Notes: generated from the letters alone by a model not told the origin. A stretch of 64,000 nt of DNA from Pseudomonas sp. A-RE-19 (GCF_019956555.1 NZ_JAHBDQ010000011.1:186001-250000); one strand, 5' to 3'. Positions 1-9,458 are shown, counted from the first letter of the stretch. Translations and numbers: made by a program.

Positions 1-639
1 TACGCAGTTCATGTTGCCGGCGACGGGCTCGACAATGATGCATGCCACATCCTGGCCGACTTCGGCGAGCATGGTTTCTACCGCATCGATGTCGTTGAAC
101 GGCAGCGTCAGGGTGTGTTTGGCGAATGCCGCCGGTACACCGGCCGAGCTCGGCACGCCTTGGGTCAGGGCGCCGGAACCGGCCTTGACCAGCAGGCTGT
201 CGGAGTGACCGTGGTAGCAGCCTTCGAATTTGATGATGCTGTCACGACCGGTGAAACCACGGGCCAGACGGATGGCACTCATGGTTGCTTCGGTGCCGGA
301 GCTGACCATGCGCACCATTTCCATCGACGGCACGATCGAGCAGACCAGGTCGGCCATCTCGGTTTCCATCGCGGTCGGGGCGCCGTAGGACAGGCCGTGT
401 TCCAGCTGTTTGCGCACCGCGTTCAGCACGTCCGGGTGGCTGTGGCCAAGAATCATCGGCCCCCAGGAACCGACGTAATCCACATAGCGCTTGTCGTCTT
501 CGTCGGTGACGTAGGCGCCTTCGGCGTGTTTGAAGAACAACGGCGTACCGCCAACGCTCTTGAACGCGCGAACCGGCGAGTTCACGCCACCGGGGATGTG
601 TTTTTGGGCATTGGCAAACAGGGTTTCGGAACGAGACAT
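1..639 (-). CDS. hemL: glutamate-1-semialdehyde 2,1-aminomutase, 5' part (C-terminus beyond window)
   Basis: The first 213 codons of HemL, the PLP enzyme that turns glutamate-1-semialdehyde into 5-aminolevulinate for haem and other tetrapyrroles. The product starts [20 protein letters not shown] and contains the family motifs [32 protein letters not shown] and the cofactor-phosphate loop [16 protein letters not shown]. The PLP-binding lysine lies in the missing part. The ATG (complement of 637-639) is 17 bp after the thiE stop, so hemL is probably the last gene of a thiD-thiE-hemL transcript, an order known from pseudomonads. The family is about 427 residues long, so half the gene is here. 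Confidence 0.97.
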   Translation of the reverse strand, partial: MSRSETLFANAQKHIPGGVNSPVRAFKSVGGTPLFFKHAEGAYVTDEDDKRYVDYVGSWGPMILGHSHPDVLNAVRKQLEHGLSYGAPTAMETEMADLVCSIVPSMEMVRMVSSGTEATMSAIRLARGFTGRDSIIKFEGCYHGHSDSLLVKAGSGALTQGVPSSAGVPAAFAKHTLTLPFNDIDAVETMLAEVGQDVACIIVEPVAGNMNCV

Positions 640-656
640 GATCGGGCTCTCAAAAA

Positions 657-1280
657 TCAGGATTTGAACAATTCGTTAAAGGCGCGGGCACGGCGCGTGA
701 CTTCAGCCGTGCTGTCGGCGCCAAACAAGCCATGGACCACCGCCAGCAGATCGACCCCGTGGGCCACCAGCGGGGCGGCGTTGTCCAGGGTGATGCCGCC
801 GATCGCGCAGATCGGCAGGTGCAGTTTGCTGCGGGCCTGGTCGAGCAGTTCGAGGCTGCAGGCCGGCGCGCCGGGCTTGGTGTTGGAATTGAAGAAGCGG
901 CCGAAGGCGACATAACTCGCGCCTTCTTTGGCGGCTTGTTCGGCGAGTTCGAGTTGCGCGTGGCAGGTCGAGCCGATGATTGCCTGGCGACCGAGCAATG
1001 CCCGAACCGGCATCAGCGGGCCATCGGTCTGGCCCAGGTGTACGCCGACGTTCAGGCGCGCGGCCAGTTCGGCGTCGTCGTTGATGATCAGTTGGGTCTT
1101 GTAGCGTTCGCACAGGTCGCGCAGGGCTTCGGCCTCACGCAGGCGGCGGGCCTCGTCGCTGCTTTTGTCGCGGTACTGCAACAGGGTGACGCCGCCTTCG
1201 AGCGCCGCCTCCACGTACGAAAGAAATTTACCGGCCAGTAACTGGCTGTCGGTAATGGCGTACAGGCCACGTAGTTTCAT
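657..1280 (-). CDS. thiE: thiamine-phosphate synthase
   Basis: 207 residues, full length for ThiE. It joins HMP pyrophosphate and thiazole phosphate to give thiamine monophosphate in the cytoplasm. The TIM-barrel motifs are clear: [10 protein letters not shown] at the N-terminus, [14 protein letters not shown] (about 31-44, pyrophosphate contact), [10 protein letters not shown] (about 65), [17 protein letters not shown], and [18 protein letters not shown] followed by [19 protein letters not shown] (phosphate loop). Gaps are 18 bp to thiD upstream and 17 bp to hemL downstream, so the three are likely cotranscribed. I saw no TPP riboswitch in front of the operon. Confidence 0.97.
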   Translation of the reverse strand: MKLRGLYAITDSQLLAGKFLSYVEAALEGGVTLLQYRDKSSDEARRLREAEALRDLCERYKTQLIINDDAELAARLNVGVHLGQTDGPLMPVRALLGRQAIIGSTCHAQLELAEQAAKEGASYVAFGRFFNSNTKPGAPACSLELLDQARSKLHLPICAIGGITLDNAAPLVAHGVDLLAVVHGLFGADSTAEVTRRARAFNELFKS

Positions 1281-1298
1281 CGGACAAGCCTCATGGCG

Positions 1299-2096
1299 TT
1301 ACGAACAGAAATCCAGCGGCAGGCGGCGCGGTACGAACTGGCCTTTGCCCAGTTGTTCCGCATCACGCAGGGTGCGCCAAGTGTAGTCAAGCGCGCTCTG
1401 TACGGCACTGACGAGGTGTTCGCCCTGCGCCAGGCGACCGGCGAGGGCGCTGGCCAGCGTGCATCCGGAGCCGTGATAGCTGCCGGGCAAGCGCTGGCAG
1501 GTAAAGGTTTCGCGGCGACCGTCGCGGCTGTACAGACGATTGTGGATTTCGTGTTCATCGCCATGGCCGCCGGTGATCAGCAGGTGTTTGACGAACGGCA
1601 GGAGTTTTTCAGCGCATTCGTCCGCGGTGCCTTCGGGCAGTTCGGCGAGGATGCGGGCTTCGGGAAGGTTGGGGGTGGCAATGATCGATAGCGGCAGCAG
1701 GCGCTCGCGCATGGCGTAGCCGACTTCGTCCTTGCCCAGTCGTCCGCCACCACCGGCGCGCAGCACCGGGTCGCAGACCACTGGCAAATGCGGGTGCGCC
1801 GAGAGCAGTTCGACCACGGTGTCGACCATTTCCAGGGAACCGAGCATGCCCAGTTTGACGGCGGCGACTTCGGAGTCGTTGAGCACAGCGTTGGCCTGGG
1901 CCAGCACCCACTCGCGGTCGAGAACGCGAAAGTCAGTGACGTTGACGGTGTCTTGCACGGTCAGGGCGGTGACGGCCGGAGCCGCATGGCAACCCTGAGC
2001 GAGCAGGGCTTCGATATCTGCCTGCAAGCCGGCGCCACCACTTGGGTCGTGGCCGGAGAGACAGAGGACAACGGGGCGAGAGCTGTAGATATTCAT
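1299..2096 (-). CDS. thiD: hydroxymethylpyrimidine/phosphomethylpyrimidine kinase
   Basis: 265 residues. ThiD phosphorylates HMP and then HMP-P, supplying the pyrimidine half used by ThiE next door. Motifs: VVLCLSGHDPSGGAGLQADIEA at the N-terminus (HMP-binding Gly/Asp region), AVTALTVQDT, VKLGMLGS, VCDPVLRAGGG and the anion-hole segment LPGSYHGSGCTLASALA with the catalytic Asp replaced by the usual ThiD context near the C-terminus. The ATG at 2096 (MNIYSSRPV) is chosen because the frame continues 50 codons upstream only by translating a REP element. First gene of the thiD-thiE-hemL unit. Confidence 0.95.
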   Translation of the reverse strand: MNIYSSRPVVLCLSGHDPSGGAGLQADIEALLAQGCHAAPAVTALTVQDTVNVTDFRVLDREWVLAQANAVLNDSEVAAVKLGMLGSLEMVDTVVELLSAHPHLPVVCDPVLRAGGGGRLGKDEVGYAMRERLLPLSIIATPNLPEARILAELPEGTADECAEKLLPFVKHLLITGGHGDEHEIHNRLYSRDGRRETFTCQRLPGSYHGSGCTLASALAGRLAQGEHLVSAVQSALDYTWRTLRDAEQLGKGQFVPRRLPLDFCS

Positions 2097-2148
2097 GGTG
2101 CGCGAGCTTACCACCAAACATGTTTTTCGGTATGCGAGTGCTGGAAAG

Positions 2149-2229
2149 ATCAAAGGATCGCAGCCTTCGGCAGCGCCGACAAAGTTTTGTGTACACCTGT
2201 AGGAGCTGCCGAAGGCTGCGATCTTTTCT
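2149..2229. repeat. REP pair (GATCGCAGCCTTCGGCAGC family)
   Basis: Two inverted copies of the GATCGCAGCCTTCGGCAG palindromic unit, separated by about 30 bp, lie between divergent thiD and the histidine kinase gene. The 2097-2454 gap otherwise holds only the two promoters, which I cannot place exactly. Same family as the pairs at 15369, 36982, 56171 and 63317. Confidence 0.9.
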
Positions 2230-2454
2230 GGCGCACGCGCAGGCACCTGACCAAGCCTACAGCTCTAACTCAATATATAGAGCTGGAACGCTTGTTCTAG
2301 AGCCTTTGTAGGAAAAATTTCAATGGTGTTCAATGGCCACCAACGGCTATGCTAGAGTGGATCCAAACCAATAACAGGTAATACCGGTTTTACGTCTACT
2401 CAAAAGGAATGGGGGGCTTCCTGACAGAACCGGACAGGCCACGCTGGGGCTTAA

Positions 2455-4833
2455 ATGCGCTATTTGCTGATGTTGCTGTTGTGCTTGCCCCTCCTGGCGA
2501 GCGCCGTCGAATTCGACGAGTTCACCCAGAGCCTTCCCCTGGGTCGAACGATGCAGATTTATGAAGACGCGGGCGGTCAGGCGACTATCGCTGATGTTCG
2601 TGCGCAAGCTGCGGCCGGACACTTCAAGCTCCACGATAAAGCCACCCTCAACGCCGGTTATTCGCGTTCGGCGTTCTGGTTGAAAATCGACCTGCAATAC
2701 CGTCCGACCAACCCTGCGGTGCAACGGACCTGGCTGCTGGAGCTGGCCTATCCGCCCCTCGATCACCTTGATCTCTATTTGCCCGACGCTGGCGGTGACT
2801 ATCAACTGGTCCGACAGACCGGCGATGCGTTGCCGTTCGCCAGTCGCGAGATCCGCCAGAACAACTACCTGTTCAATCTGAACTTCACGCCCGAGCAGGC
2901 GCAAACCGTTTACCTGCGTCTGCAAAGCGATGGGTCGGTTCAGGCGCCCGTCACCTTGTGGTCGAGCACCGCTTACCTCGAAGAGCAGCCGATCCGGCTC
3001 TACGTGTTGGGGCTGATTTATGGCGTGTTGCTGGGGATGCTGGTCTACAACCTGTTCATCTTCCTCAGCGTGCGCGACACCAGCTACCTCTATTACATCG
3101 TCTATATCGCCTCGTTCGGTTTGTATCAGCTGTCGGTCAATGGCGCGGCAGTGGAGTATTTCTGGCCGAACAATCCCTGGTGGGCCAACGCCGCGACGCC
3201 GTTTTTCATCGGCTGTTCAGGGTTGTTCGGCAGCCAGTTCGCCCGCCGCTTCTTGCAGACGGCCACCCACAGTCGCTGGCTCGACCGATTGTTGCTGGGG
3301 CTGATTGCGTTCAGTGCGCTGGTGGTCGGGTTGTCATTGATGACCAGTTACGCCCTGGCCTTGCGTCTGGCGACGATGCTGGCGTTGGTCTTTACCATAG
3401 TGATTTTCGCCGCCGGGATTTTCGCCTGGTGGCGCGGATTGCGGGTGGCGCGGTATTTCATCATTGCCTGGTCGGCGTTCCTGCTCGGTGGCATCGTCAA
3501 CACGATGATGGTGCTGGGTTATTTGCCGAACGTGTTCCTGACCATGTACGCCAGCCAGATCGGCTCGGCGATCGAAGTGGCGCTGCTGTCCCTGGCCCTG
3601 GCCGATCGCATCAACTCCATGCGTGAGCAACAGGCACAGACGTTGTTCGATGCCGGTCAAAAGCTTGAAGTACTGAACCAGCAACTGGCTCACAGTAACA
3701 AGCTCAAGGACGAATTCCTCGCCACCCTGACCCATGAATTGCGCACGCCCATGAACGGTGTGATCGGTTCGCTGGAGCTGATGCAGACCGTCGAGATGAA
3801 CCCTGAGCTGGAGCAATATCAGCAAACGGCCGCCGGTTCGGCGCGGGACATGATGCGCATGGTCAACGGCATCCTCACCCTGACCGAATTGCAGGCCGGC
3901 AAGCTCAAGGTCTATCCGGCCACGTTCAGTTTACGCAGCGTGGTCGAGGCTCTGCGCGTGCAGTTCGATGGCAATGCGTCGAGCAAGTCGCTGGACTTCA
4001 AGGTCGAAATAACGCCCGGGCTGCCGGATCGTTTGCACGGCGACAGCAGCAAGCTGACGCAATGCCTGGAATGCCTGCTGGATAACGCGATCAAATTCAC
4101 CCGGGTCGGTGGGTTGGCGCTACGGGTGACGGGCAAACCGGTGGAGCCCGAGCGGCTGGCGCTGTCCTTTGCGGTGATCGACACCGGCATTGGCTTTACC
4201 GATTTGGGGGCGGCCACGTTGTATCAGCGCTTCTTCCAGCTCGACGGCTCGATGACCCGTGAATACGGTGGTCTGGGGGTTGGCCTGGCGATCTGTCGGC
4301 AACTGGTCGAATTGCTTGGCGGGCGCCTGAGCCACCGCTCGGAACCGGGTCGCGGCAGTCGCTTTCAGTTGGATGTCGAGTTCGAGCTGCCGGTGGTGGA
4401 ATCCGAGCCCTCGATCACCCGGCAAGCCGCCGGCCTGCGATTGCCTCAGGACTGCACGGTGTTGCTGGTCGATAACAACGGCATCAATCAATTGGTGATG
4501 CGTGGCATGTTGCTCAAGCTGGGGTTCCGGGTGCGCACCGCCGACAGTGGCATCGCTGCGCTTGATCACTTGCAGCGTGAAACCGTTGATGCGGTGCTGC
4601 TCGACTGTCAGCTGCCGCCACTGGACGGTGCCTCGATCTGCAGCCGGATCCGCGCCTTGCCGGGTTACGCCGAATTACCCGTGTTCATGATTGCCCTGAG
4701 CGCGGACCGAGCCTGCTGCCCTGGCGGCACTTCGGTCGACTACCTGAACAAACCGGTGAAATTCGAAGATTTGCAGGCGGCGCTCTATCGGCGGGTGCTC
4801 TGTCCAGGGCAAGGCGAAAGCGCCGACAGTTAG
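2455..4833 (+). CDS. hybrid sensor histidine kinase, 7TMR-DISM type
   Basis: 792 residues. A signal peptide (1-18) leads to a periplasmic 7TMR-DISMED2-like beta domain (about 25-165), a seven-helix 7TMR-DISM membrane block (about 178-385, starting VLGLIYGVLLGMLVYNLFIF), a short coiled coil, a HisKA domain with the H-box LTHELRTPMNG (phospho-acceptor His427), a HATPase with the N-box ECLLDNAIKFT, G1 DTGIGF and G2 GLGVGLAICRQL, and a C-terminal receiver domain (about 668-780) with phospho-acceptor Asp717 in VLLDCQLPPLDG. The receiver acidic pair reads DN (LLVDNNGIN) rather than DD. The ligand is unknown; this class often senses carbohydrate or envelope signals. No partner response regulator is adjacent. 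Confidence 0.9.
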   Translation: MRYLLMLLLCLPLLASAVEFDEFTQSLPLGRTMQIYEDAGGQATIADVRAQAAAGHFKLHDKATLNAGYSRSAFWLKIDLQYRPTNPAVQRTWLLELAYPPLDHLDLYLPDAGGDYQLVRQTGDALPFASREIRQNNYLFNLNFTPEQAQTVYLRLQSDGSVQAPVTLWSSTAYLEEQPIRLYVLGLIYGVLLGMLVYNLFIFLSVRDTSYLYYIVYIASFGLYQLSVNGAAVEYFWPNNPWWANAATPFFIGCSGLFGSQFARRFLQTATHSRWLDRLLLGLIAFSALVVGLSLMTSYALALRLATMLALVFTIVIFAAGIFAWWRGLRVARYFIIAWSAFLLGGIVNTMMVLGYLPNVFLTMYASQIGSAIEVALLSLALADRINSMREQQAQTLFDAGQKLEVLNQQLAHSNKLKDEFLATLTHELRTPMNGVIGSLELMQTVEMNPELEQYQQTAAGSARDMMRMVNGILTLTELQAGKLKVYPATFSLRSVVEALRVQFDGNASSKSLDFKVEITPGLPDRLHGDSSKLTQCLECLLDNAIKFTRVGGLALRVTGKPVEPERLALSFAVIDTGIGFTDLGAATLYQRFFQLDGSMTREYGGLGVGLAICRQLVELLGGRLSHRSEPGRGSRFQLDVEFELPVVESEPSITRQAAGLRLPQDCTVLLVDNNGINQLVMRGMLLKLGFRVRTADSGIAALDHLQRETVDAVLLDCQLPPLDGASICSRIRALPGYAELPVFMIALSADRACCPGGTSVDYLNKPVKFEDLQAALYRRVLCPGQGESADS

Positions 4834-4908
4834 GCAGATATGCCACTTTGTTCAACCTCGGGGCGGTGCTTAACTGAAAGTCCCTTGGCTGACCAAAGGA
4901 GCCCCGTC

Positions 4909-6558
4909 ATGAACCTGCATCAGTTCGCCGAAACCCACGAAGTCACCAACCAGCCACCGTCGCTGGACGGCACGAACCTCTATCGCATCGACCTGCCGTT
5001 GCAGGAGTGGTCGCGGCGTTTCGATGCCGGTTGGGCCGAGTCGCGGATCGACGCTTACGGCGCATTGGCCGGCGGGCCGCTGATGGAGGCGGGTTTTGCG
5101 GCCAATCAGAACAAACCGGTGTTCGTCAGCCATGACCGTTATGGTCATCGCATCGACCTGGTGGAGTTTCACCCGGCCTATCACGAGTTGATGCGTACCG
5201 CGGTCGCGCACGGTTTGACCTCGTTGCCCTGGACCGACCCGCAGTCCGGCGCCCATGTCGCCCGCGCCGCCATGAGTTACCTGCACAGCCAGGCCGAGGC
5301 CGGCAGTGGTTGCCCGCTGACCATGACCTTCGCCAGTGTGCCGGCGATGCGTCTGCAACCGGACCTTGCCGAACAATGGTTGCCGAAAATCCTCGCCACC
5401 GAATACGACCCGCGCAACGTCGGCATGGCCCACAAGGCCGGGGTCACCATCGGCATGGCCATGACCGAGAAACAGGGCGGCACCGATGTGCGGGCCAATA
5501 CCACCAAGGCTTATCCGGTCGGTGCCAGCGGTCCCGGTCAGGCGTATGAACTGGTGGGCCACAAGTGGTTTTGTTCGGCGCCGATGTGTGACGCCTTCCT
5601 GACCCTGGCCCAGACTGACAAAGGGTTGACCTGTTTCCTGCTGCCGCGCCATCGCCCGGACGACACGCGCAATCAGTTCTACATACAGCGGCTGAAGAAC
5701 AAACTCGGCAACTGGTCCAACGCCTCCAGCGAGGTGGAGTTCCGTGGGGCCCTGGCGTGGATGGTCGGCGAAGAGGGCCGGGGCGTTCCGACCATTATCG
5801 AAATGGTCGCCATGACCCGCTTCGATTGCATGGTCGGCTCCAGCGCGCTGATGCGCCAGGCGCTGACCCAGGCCAGTCATCACTGCGCCCACCGCAAGGT
5901 AGGCGGCAAGCTGCTCAGTGAACAACCCTTGATGCAGAACGTGCTGGCCGACCTGGCCCTGGAAAGCGAAGCCGCCCTCGCACTCAGCCTGCGCATGGGC
6001 CGGGCGCTGGATCATCTGGATGACGACCACGAAGCGAAATTCGCCCGGCTGGTGACGGCGGTGGGCAAATACTGGATCTGCAAGCGCGCGCCCGCGATGA
6101 TCAATGAGGCTGCCGAATGCATGGGCGGCGCCGGTTATGTCGAGGAAAGCATCCTGCCGCGACTGTACCGTGAGGCCCCGGTCAACTCGACGTGGGAAGG
6201 TTCCGGCAACGTGCAATGCCTCGACGTGTTGCGCGCGCTGTCGAAAGAGCCGGGTGTGCTCGATGTGCTGTTCAGCGAATTGGGCAATGGTCATGGCGAT
6301 AAACGTCTGGCCACGCACATCAGCCAATTGCAGGCGGCGTTCAAGGACACTGGCGACATTCAATACCGCGCCCGTCAGCTCACCGAAGATATCGCCTTGG
6401 CCCTTCAGGCCAAGTTGTTGCTGGAGGCTGGTAACACAGCGGTCAGCGATGCCTTCATCGCCAGCCGCCTCGGCTCGGCCGGCCGGGTGTATGGAACATT
6501 GCCACGCGGGCTGGATGTGGAAGCGATTGTGGCTCGCTCGACCCCGCAAGGGTTGTGA
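4909..6558 (+). CDS. AidB-like acyl-CoA dehydrogenase family protein
   Basis: 549 residues, close to E. coli AidB (541), an FAD flavoprotein of the acyl-CoA dehydrogenase superfamily induced in the adaptive response to alkylation. Family features: an N-terminal domain with GPLMEAGFAANQNKPVF, the FAD-site segment MAMTEKQGGTDVRANT, the middle beta domain HKWFCSAPMCDAFLTLAQT, and the C-terminal helix bundle with ECMGGAGYVEESILPRLYRE and STWEGSGNVQCLDVLRAL. Start at 4909 has AAAGGA 9 bp upstream; the open frame before it shows no conserved sequence. The enzyme activity of AidB-like proteins is uncertain and isovaleryl-CoA dehydrogenase activity has been proposed for E. coli AidB. Confidence 0.85.
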   Translation: MNLHQFAETHEVTNQPPSLDGTNLYRIDLPLQEWSRRFDAGWAESRIDAYGALAGGPLMEAGFAANQNKPVFVSHDRYGHRIDLVEFHPAYHELMRTAVAHGLTSLPWTDPQSGAHVARAAMSYLHSQAEAGSGCPLTMTFASVPAMRLQPDLAEQWLPKILATEYDPRNVGMAHKAGVTIGMAMTEKQGGTDVRANTTKAYPVGASGPGQAYELVGHKWFCSAPMCDAFLTLAQTDKGLTCFLLPRHRPDDTRNQFYIQRLKNKLGNWSNASSEVEFRGALAWMVGEEGRGVPTIIEMVAMTRFDCMVGSSALMRQALTQASHHCAHRKVGGKLLSEQPLMQNVLADLALESEAALALSLRMGRALDHLDDDHEAKFARLVTAVGKYWICKRAPAMINEAAECMGGAGYVEESILPRLYREAPVNSTWEGSGNVQCLDVLRALSKEPGVLDVLFSELGNGHGDKRLATHISQLQAAFKDTGDIQYRARQLTEDIALALQAKLLLEAGNTAVSDAFIASRLGSAGRVYGTLPRGLDVEAIVARSTPQGL

Positions 6559-6570
6559 TTGACACCGAGC

Positions 6571-6669
6571 CAATGTGGGAGCGAGCCTGCTCGCGATAGC
6601 GGCGTGACAGTCGACTTCAATGTCGGATGTTACTCAGCCATCGCGAGCAGGCTCGCTCCCACACATTGG
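6571..6669. repeat. REP pair (GTGGGAGCGAGCCTGCTCGCGA family)
   Basis: Two inverted copies of the GGAGCGAGCCTGCTCGCGA unit about 50 bp apart, downstream of the acyl-CoA dehydrogenase gene and before amn. The outer flanks CAATGTGGG and CCCACACATTG pair as well. Confidence 0.9.
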
Positions 6670-6774
6670 ACCTCTGCGCTTCGCCATTGATGTACAACCA
6701 ACACGCCACTGTTCCCGTGAAGCGACGATGCAGGCAAGATGAGGGTCTGCAAGTCAGAACACAGGAAGCTGATC

Positions 6775-8238
6775 GTGACCGAAGCGTTTATTGTCGTTCA
6801 AACCGCCGAGCAAGCCGTGGATCGGCTTGCTGCCCTGCACGAGCGTGCAACCACTGCGCTGAATCAGGCGCTCAAGCGCTATCTCAAGGATCGCGTCGAG
6901 CCGGACGCTGAGCAGCGTGCTCTGTTTCGTTATCCCGAGTTGCGTCTGACCTACCTTTGCCAGGGCGAAGTCCCACAGACCACTCGCGCCTATGCCAAGG
7001 TTCAACTGCCGGGAACCTACAGCGTCACCGTCACCCATCCCCGCGCCTTCCGCAAATACCTGCTGGAACAACTCGTCCCGTTGATGCACGACTTCACCGT
7101 GACCGTGGAAGTCGGCGTCAGTCAGCAGAACATTCCTTATCCGTACGTGGTCGAACAGGGCGATGAACTGGCCGGCTCCGGCGTCACCGCGGCGGTACTG
7201 GCGCGGGTGTTCCCGAGCACCGATTTGTCGGCCGCCACCGATGGCATCGCCGATGGCTTGTACGACTGGGAAAACACCGACCCGCTGCCATTGGCCTTGT
7301 TCGACGCCGCGCGGGTGGACTTCTCCCTGCGCCGACTGGTGCATTACACCGGCAGCGACTGGCGCCATGTGCAACCGTGGATTCTGCTGACCAACTATCA
7401 CCGCTACGTCGACCAGTTCATCGTTCATGGCCTGGAGCAACTGCGCAACGATCCGCGTTTTGTGCGCATGGTGTTGCCGGGCAACGTGATCATCGAAAAG
7501 AGCATGGACCACGGCGAAGCCTCGGCGATTGCCGCGGGCGTGGTCTGGCATCGTTATCAGATGCCGGCCTATCACCTGATCGCCAGCGACGGCCATGGCG
7601 TGACCCTGGTGAACATCGGCGTCGGCCCGTCCAACGCCAAGAACATCACCGACCACCTGGCGGTGCTGCGTCCGCATTGCTGGCTGATGATCGGTCACTG
7701 CGGTGGCTTGCGTCAGTCGCAGACCATTGGCGATTACGTGCTGGCTCACGCTTACATGCGCCGCGACGGGATTCTCGACCGGGTCGTGCCGCCGAACATT
7801 CCGATTCCGGCGCTGGCCGAAGTGCAGATGGCGTTGCAGCAAGCGGCGGCCAACATCACCGGTGAGAAGGGCGACGAGCTGAAAAAGCGTCTGCGCACCG
7901 GCACCGTACTGACTTACGACGACCGTAATTGGGAGTTGCGCTGGGCGCAGGAGCGTCCGCTGATCAACCTGTCCCGCGCCGTGGCGGTGGACATGGAAAG
8001 CGGCACCATTGCCGCCCAGGGCTATCGCTTGCGGGTGCCGTACGGCACGTTGCTCTGTGTGTCGGATAAACCCCTGCACAGCGAAATCAAATTGCCGGGT
8101 TCGGCCAACGCCTTCTATGAACGCGCGGTCAGCCAGCATTTGAAGATCGGCATCGAAGCGGTGGATCTGCTGCGCACCGAGCTCAACTCGCTGCACTCGC
8201 GCAAACTGCGCAGCTTCGACGAACCGCCGTTCCGCTAA
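6775..8238 (+). CDS. amn: AMP nucleosidase
   Basis: 487 residues (E. coli Amn 484). It hydrolyses AMP to adenine and ribose 5-phosphate and so helps set adenylate levels. An N-terminal Amn-specific domain (about 1-170) precedes a nucleoside-phosphorylase fold with the Amn signature LVNIGVGPSNAKNITDHLAVL, MIGHCGGLRQSQ and AVDMESGTIAAQGYRLRVPYG, the last carrying the purine/ribose-binding Met-Glu. The start is GTG at 6775 with AGGAAG 7 bp before it; an ATG twelve codons upstream lacks a good ribosome site. A REP pair precedes and a long palindrome follows. Confidence 0.95.
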   Translation: MTEAFIVVQTAEQAVDRLAALHERATTALNQALKRYLKDRVEPDAEQRALFRYPELRLTYLCQGEVPQTTRAYAKVQLPGTYSVTVTHPRAFRKYLLEQLVPLMHDFTVTVEVGVSQQNIPYPYVVEQGDELAGSGVTAAVLARVFPSTDLSAATDGIADGLYDWENTDPLPLALFDAARVDFSLRRLVHYTGSDWRHVQPWILLTNYHRYVDQFIVHGLEQLRNDPRFVRMVLPGNVIIEKSMDHGEASAIAAGVVWHRYQMPAYHLIASDGHGVTLVNIGVGPSNAKNITDHLAVLRPHCWLMIGHCGGLRQSQTIGDYVLAHAYMRRDGILDRVVPPNIPIPALAEVQMALQQAAANITGEKGDELKKRLRTGTVLTYDDRNWELRWAQERPLINLSRAVAVDMESGTIAAQGYRLRVPYGTLLCVSDKPLHSEIKLPGSANAFYERAVSQHLKIGIEAVDLLRTELNSLHSRKLRSFDEPPFR

Positions 8239-8259
8239 CGGTTTGTCGTGGTCATTTGG

Positions 8260-8343
8260 CGGTCAGGGCAGGGCGTGCCATCGATTATTTCCACTGCGGT
8301 GGAAATAATCGATGGCACGCCCTAGCATTAGCAGCCCTGACCG
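8260..8343. repeat. long perfect inverted repeat (24-bp stem, 4-nt loop, plus 9-bp outer stem)
   Basis: 8271-8294 and 8299-8322 are exact reverse complements around a TGCG loop, and an outer CGGTCAGGG (8260-8268) pairs with CCCTGACCG (8335-8343). The sequence is not a REP unit and no T-run follows, so a simple intrinsic terminator is unlikely. It sits between amn and rluE on the same strand. Confidence 0.9.
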
Positions 8344-8361
8344 TTAGATGTTCCTTTTCCC

Positions 8362-9003
8362 ATGTCTCGTCCTCCACGTCCCGCTTCCCGCCGCCCTGGC
8401 GTGAAGCCTGCGCCATCCTCTTCAGCCCCGCGCCGTGTCGCCAAAGCGCCACCGGCCGAGCCGAAACTGATCCTGTTCAACAAGCCTTTCGATGTGCTGA
8501 CGCAATTCAGCGACGGCGAGGGGCGGGCGACGCTCAAGGATTACATCGAGATTCCAGGGATTTACCCGGCAGGGCGGCTGGACCGTGACAGTGAAGGCTT
8601 GCTGCTGCTGACCAACGACGGCCAGCTTCAGGCACGGATTGCCGACCCGAAACACAAACTGGCCAAGACGTACTGGGTGCAAGTGGAAGGCGAACCGAGC
8701 GCCGAGCAGTTGCAGCGCTTGCGCGATGGCGTCGAGCTGAACGATGGCATGACATTGCCGGCCGAAGCACGACAACTGGATGAACCGCAACTATGGCCAC
8801 GCAATCCGCCCGTGCGCTTTCGTAAAAGCGTGCCGACGAGTTGGCTGGAATTGGTGATTCGCGAAGGCCGCAACCGTCAGGTACGGCGCATGACTGCGGC
8901 GGTCGGCTTGCCGACGTTGCGTCTGGTGCGGGTCAGAATCGGCGACTGGACGATCGAAGGGCTCGATCAAGGCCAGTGGAAGGAAGTGCCGGCGCGCTTA
9001 TAG
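8362..9003 (+). CDS. rluE: 23S rRNA pseudouridine(2457) synthase
   Basis: 213 residues of the RsuA/RluE family, which isomerises U2457 of 23S rRNA. After a basic, Pro-rich N-terminal tail (about 1-30) come [14 protein letters not shown], the catalytic motif [20 protein letters not shown] (catalytic Asp in GRLDRDS), [47 protein letters not shown] and [11 protein letters not shown]. The segment [17 protein letters not shown] is typical of RluE rather than RsuA or RluB/F. It ends convergently with the DUF2788 gene, the two stops overlapping. Confidence 0.93.
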   Translation: MSRPPRPASRRPGVKPAPSSSAPRRVAKAPPAEPKLILFNKPFDVLTQFSDGEGRATLKDYIEIPGIYPAGRLDRDSEGLLLLTNDGQLQARIADPKHKLAKTYWVQVEGEPSAEQLQRLRDGVELNDGMTLPAEARQLDEPQLWPRNPPVRFRKSVPTSWLELVIREGRNRQVRRMTAAVGLPTLRLVRVRIGDWTIEGLDQGQWKEVPARL

Positions 9004-9207
9004 AGTGCCGGATTCGATCAGACCGATTACCACGCTTTTGATCACGAATGCGGCCACGCCCAGCCCCAGTACAAAGAACAGAATGAACGAGCCGAAGCGC
9101 CCTGCCTTGGATTTTTTTGCCAGATCCCAGACGATGAATCCCATGAAAATGATCAGGATGCTGACCAGGCCAGTCATCATCCACTCTTCGAGTACTGCAG
9201 GATCCAT
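8998..9207 (-). CDS. DUF2788 small membrane protein
   Basis: 69 residues with two hydrophobic helices (about 10-28 and 41-63) separated by a basic loop [13 protein letters not shown]. It matches the DUF2788 family that I know from pseudomonads; its function is unknown. The ATG at 9207 is preceded by GGAGAT 5-6 bp upstream. Its stop overlaps the 3' end of rluE on the opposite strand. Confidence 0.8.
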   Translation of the reverse strand: MDPAVLEEWMMTGLVSILIIFMGFIVWDLAKKSKAGRFGSFILFFVLGLGVAAFVIKSVVIGLIESGTL

Positions 9208-9336
9208 TGAACATCTCCAGCGCGGGTGGGGCTAAAAAGGGCGGGGCGAGTATACGCCAAGGGAGATTGACGGGGCATTGACCTGCGTCGGTGTGTCGCA
9301 GTCATTCGTCGCCCTGACAGACGCCGGGTCCGCTCT

Positions 9337-9449
9337 TGTAGGAGCTGTCGACTGAAACGAGGCTGCGATCTTTTGATCTTGCTCTTTAAAAACAACATCA
9401 AAAGATCGCAGCCTCGTTTCACTCGACAGCTCCTACACAGCTCCTACAG
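9337..9449. repeat. REP pair (GTTTCACTCGACAGCTCCTACA variant)
   Basis: Inverted copies of TGTAGGAGCTGTCGA-TGAAACGAGGCTGCGATCTTTTGATCTT flank a short AT-rich centre, with an extra CAGCTCCTACA half at the right end. The same variant recurs at 19521. It lies in front of DUF2788 and beyond the 3' end of the Lrp gene. Confidence 0.88.
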
Positions 9450-9458
9450 AAGCGGGTC

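Noticed and set aside
1299..2246. N-terminal extension of ThiD to 315 residues
   Set aside because: The extra 50 codons translate a REP element; the ATG at 2096 gives the family length.
2097..2454. TPP riboswitch before thiD
   Set aside because: No THI-box core such as CTGAGA with paired flanks is present; the region holds a REP pair.
4870..6573. Long open frame (567 codons) on the minus strand opposite the AidB-like gene
   Set aside because: Antisense shadow of a high-GC gene; translated sequence has no family motif and the plus strand carries full acyl-CoA dehydrogenase motifs.
6754..8196. 480-codon minus-strand frame opposite amn
   Set aside because: Same GC-rich shadow effect; amn is a complete conserved protein on the plus strand.
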